Source: Paenibacillus endophyticus (lineage in GTDB: Bacteria; Bacillota; Bacilli; Paenibacillales; Paenibacillaceae). From it: 54,035 bases of DNA. The notes under the pieces were generated by a model. That model worked only from the letters and a program-made list of their open reading frames with translations. It was not told the origin of the DNA and made no database searches. The translations under genes and the position numbers were made by a program. The stretch spans positions 1 through 54,035 of the forward strand of contig NZ_JACHXW010000009.1 of the NCBI RefSeq assembly GCF_014192395.1, in the 5' to 3' direction. This document shows positions 52,270-54,035 of this stretch, in pieces. Each line of letters opens with the position of its first letter. Position 1 is the first letter of the stretch.

Positions 52270-52803
52270 CTAATACAGGTTATGCCGCTCTTCCCACCAG
52301 CCGATCGAAATGACCGCGGGCGCAGGGTGGTTCATTGCGCTCGTTAGTGTGAATAAGATCGCCTTGCCGGGTCCGATAATCCAGTGTCCGGCTTTTTCGC
52401 TGGATATGCTTGAATAAGAGGGGATTACCCGAGTGGAAACAGGCGTTGCGGCAAGTGCAGTAGTGTCGAGGCCGCTACCGAATTGGATCTGCCCGAGCGG
52501 CAGCGGCGCGGGATGCAGGGTGAGGTTCGCCGATGCTACCTCATGCGATTGCATGCCATGTGAGGGCAGATTTGAACAGAAGCATATTTGTGAAACGAGC
52601 TTGTCATCCGATAAGTTGCTAAGGACATACAGGTCTAAGTATAGATGAACATCGGAATGCAGCGGGTTGACTAGCGCTCCCCAAGTGCGGTTGGCGTCAG
52701 TCGGATTCAATTGATCCGTTTCTCCTACGAAATATTTTCCTTGCAGCGAATGAGTGAGTGAATTCGCAACATGGACTACGCTGGCAGGCCCATAACCGTA
52801 CAT
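52270..52803 (-). CDS. hypothetical protein resembling DUF6143
   Basis: 177 residues, no signal peptide or membrane helix. LQGKYFVGETDQLNPTDANR followed by WGALVNPLHSDVHLYLDLYV is the pattern I remember for small Paenibacillaceae/Bacillaceae proteins labelled DUF6143, beta-sandwich-like with VLSNLSDDKLVSQICF. Such proteins are of unknown role and may be spore- or surface-associated. The start at 52803 has AAAGGATTGG upstream on the minus strand. Single gene. Confidence 0.6.
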   Translation of the reverse strand: MYGYGPASVVHVANSLTHSLQGKYFVGETDQLNPTDANRTWGALVNPLHSDVHLYLDLYVLSNLSDDKLVSQICFCSNLPSHGMQSHEVASANLTLHPAPLPLGQIQFGSGLDTTALAATPVSTRVIPSYSSISSEKAGHWIIGPGKAILFTLTSAMNHPAPAVISIGWWEERHNLY

Positions 52804-52957
52804 GATTCACCAATCCTTTGCGGCGGACTTATACTTCACCATATGACGAAATTTCGGTAACATGCCTCCACCCTGCTCAGGGGGTATGCGACACGGGCTT
52901 GGCCGCGGCGTGAAATGAAATGTTGAGGCATGGACTATAAAAAGGACGGCTTAAACG

Positions 52958-53015
52958 AAACGGGTACCTACAGCCTGAACACTTTAGTTAGTGTCTTGGC
53001 TATGGGTACCCGTTT
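52958..53015. terminator. Hairpin terminator after the cyclophilin gene
   Basis: AAACGGGTACC (52958-52968) is the exact complement of 53005-53015, with inner CAGCC/GGCT and ACACT/AGTGT stems. It lies just past the stop of the minus-strand gene. T-tracts are modest on either strand. Confidence 0.65.
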
Positions 53016-53029
53016 AGAGTCGTTCGTTT

Positions 53030-53746
53030 TTATTCCGTTTTCTTTGGTTCCTCGAAAGTCATGCCGAGCATATCGACCGTCACCTTTTTCATGGAAATTG
53101 GCGATTCCGGCTTATCGTTTGCTCCGGTCGTTTGATTAACGATCTCATCAACCGCCTCCATGCCCTCTGTTACTTTGCCGAAGGCTGCATACTCGTTATC
53201 GAGCGAAGGCGCGTCTGCGACCATGATGAAAAATTGCGAGCCTCCGGTATCCGGATCCTGCGTGCGAGCCATGGACAGTATACCGCGCGTATGCTTTAGC
53301 TTGTTTTCGAAGCCGTTGCTGTTGAATTCGCCGGGTATGCTGTAGCCAGGGCCGCCCATTCCCGTTCCATCCGGATCGCCGCCCTGAATCATAAAGCCTG
53401 GGATAACGCGGTGGAATATAACGCCATCATAAAAGCTTTTATTAATAAGAGAAATAAAGTTGTTCACGGAATTCGGAGCAACCTCCGGGTAAAGCTCAAG
53501 CTTGATGATCTTGTCATTGCTAAGCTGGATCGTTACGACAGGGTGCTTGTCTGATCCAAGAAGCGCAGGGCCGTCTTCAGCAGGTGCTTCGGTAGGCGGG
53601 TTTGTGGCGGTAGCGGCATTCCCGCCGTCTGATCCCGTTGTCGTACCGTTATTCGTGCCTTTCGTTCCGCCGCAGCCTGCCGCTACTAGTACCAATGCGA
53701 GAGTAAGGAGCAGCATCATGCCAAAGCGTTTGTTTTTCAACAACAT
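53030..53746 (-). CDS. cyclophilin-type peptidyl-prolyl isomerase lipoprotein
   Basis: 238 residues from the ATG at 53746 (eight bases after AAGGAGG; the ATG at 53752 is too close). A lipoprotein signal ends at the lipobox VAAGC. A Gly/Asn/Thr-rich linker leads to the cyclophilin domain at about 65-225: LELYPEVAPNSVNNFISL, FHRVIPGFMIQGGDP, QFFIMVADAPSLDNEYAAFG. The catalytic Arg (FHRV) and Phe/Gln pair (FMIQGG) are present. It is anchored outside the membrane and assists folding of exported proteins, a role held by PrsA-like and cyclophilin lipoproteins in Firmicutes. Confidence 0.92.
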   Translation of the reverse strand: MLLKNKRFGMMLLLTLALVLVAAGCGGTKGTNNGTTTGSDGGNAATATNPPTEAPAEDGPALLGSDKHPVVTIQLSNDKIIKLELYPEVAPNSVNNFISLINKSFYDGVIFHRVIPGFMIQGGDPDGTGMGGPGYSIPGEFNSNGFENKLKHTRGILSMARTQDPDTGGSQFFIMVADAPSLDNEYAAFGKVTEGMEAVDEIVNQTTGANDKPESPISMKKVTVDMLGMTFEEPKKTE

Positions 53747-53818
53747 TTCCATATCCTCCTTAAATGTGCGAATGCCAGCTTCGAATCATGCTGATTGCGT
53801 ACATTCGCTTTTTTTAAA

Positions 53819-53920
53819 AAAATATAAGAATACATTAGTGAGATGACTTAAATGGCTTCTTATATTGTGCTGCGAAACGGGCTTGTGCCATCCGATGACG
53901 GCTGCAGCCGTTTACGCTTG
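53819..53920. repeat. Dispersed structured repeat, type B, degenerate tandem unit
   Basis: AATATAAGAA and TTCTTATATT replace the AATATAGGAAAG/CTTTCTCTATATT arms. Then come GCGAAACGGGCTTGTGCC and the well-kept end GCAGCCGTTTACGCTTG. It adjoins the next unit without a gap. Confidence 0.65.
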
Positions 53921-54035
53921 AAATATAGGAAAGTATACCAATTCGCCAACTTTCTCTATATTTCTACGCGAAACGTAAGCTTAGCCGCCAAAGGATGGCG
54001 ACAGCCGTTTACGCTTGAAATATAGGAAAGTATAA
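53921..54035. repeat. Dispersed structured repeat, type B, full unit plus start of a third
   Basis: 53921-54017 is a full 97-base unit nearly identical to 49628-49725. At 54018 AAATATAGGAAAGTATA begins again and is cut by the window edge, so the tandem array continues beyond. Confidence 0.8.

Overview
The window looks like chromosome of a Paenibacillus-type, spore-forming Firmicute. It has GGAGG ribosome-binding sites throughout, S-layer (SLH) and copper-amine-oxidase 'stalk' exported proteins, an LplB/YtcP-type sugar ABC importer without its own ATPase, two AraC regulators, a coat transglutaminase (Tgl) and a Cse60-like protein. I see no rRNA, tRNA or CRISPR array. Most of the DNA is of balanced base composition; bases 1-5,600 are mostly visibly more A/T-rich and differ in style.

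Region by region. (1) 1-5,620: a codirectional run of short unrelated genes (alpha/beta hydrolase, nucleotidyltransferase, several unknowns, a truncated tyrosine recombinase, a RibD/DHFR-like reductase). They are separated by related hairpin-forming boundary sequences that often include the stop codon of the upstream gene. It resembles an integron-style gene-cassette array. (2) 5,970-13,880: an MFS exporter broken by a frameshift, the mccA-mccB reverse transsulfuration pair, a stalk-domain exported protein, an orphan GAF-PAS histidine kinase and a short soluble chemoreceptor-like protein. (3) 13,878-16,270 (minus): an ECF sigma factor with an apparent self-recognised promoter, its presumed anti-sigma factor and a secreted coiled-coil protein behind a leader attenuator. 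(4) 16,581-21,107: a HAD phosphatase, an EcsA/EcsB-like ABC pair, an AraC/GyrI-like regulator and a YjdJ-like acetyltransferase. (5) 21,178-24,599 (minus): two GNAT-like acyltransferases flank a peptidase-less ABC exporter that carries a C-terminal cyclic-nucleotide-binding domain. They are followed by a 36-codon ORF with a near-perfect Shine-Dalgarno, a candidate unrecorded peptide system. (6) 24,923-32,989: tgl, then an AraC-regulated sugar operon (two permeases, binding lipoprotein, BadF-type kinase, GH4 6-phospho-glycosidase) whose logic is PTS-independent import, phosphorylation and phospho-glycoside cleavage. (7) 33,157-43,998: a quinone oxidoreductase, a DUF4395 membrane protein and an operon in which a cyclic-nucleotide-binding/DASS permease fusion is followed directly by a CHASE2 adenylate cyclase, a FecR-domain protein and an NHL-repeat protein, then a methyltransferase. 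(8) 44,000-54,035: a decayed LLM monooxygenase, small sporulation-type proteins, two tandem secreted asparaginases (one SLH-anchored), a TetR-controlled reductase-hydrolase fusion with two matching operators, a DUF6143-like protein and a cyclophilin lipoprotein. Copies of a roughly 100-bp structured repeat lie at three places here, the last in tandem at the window edge.

The three observations I would follow first are the cassette-like array, the acyltransferase/exporter/small-peptide operon, and the co-location of an adenylate cyclase with two cyclic-nucleotide-binding transporters in a Firmicute.
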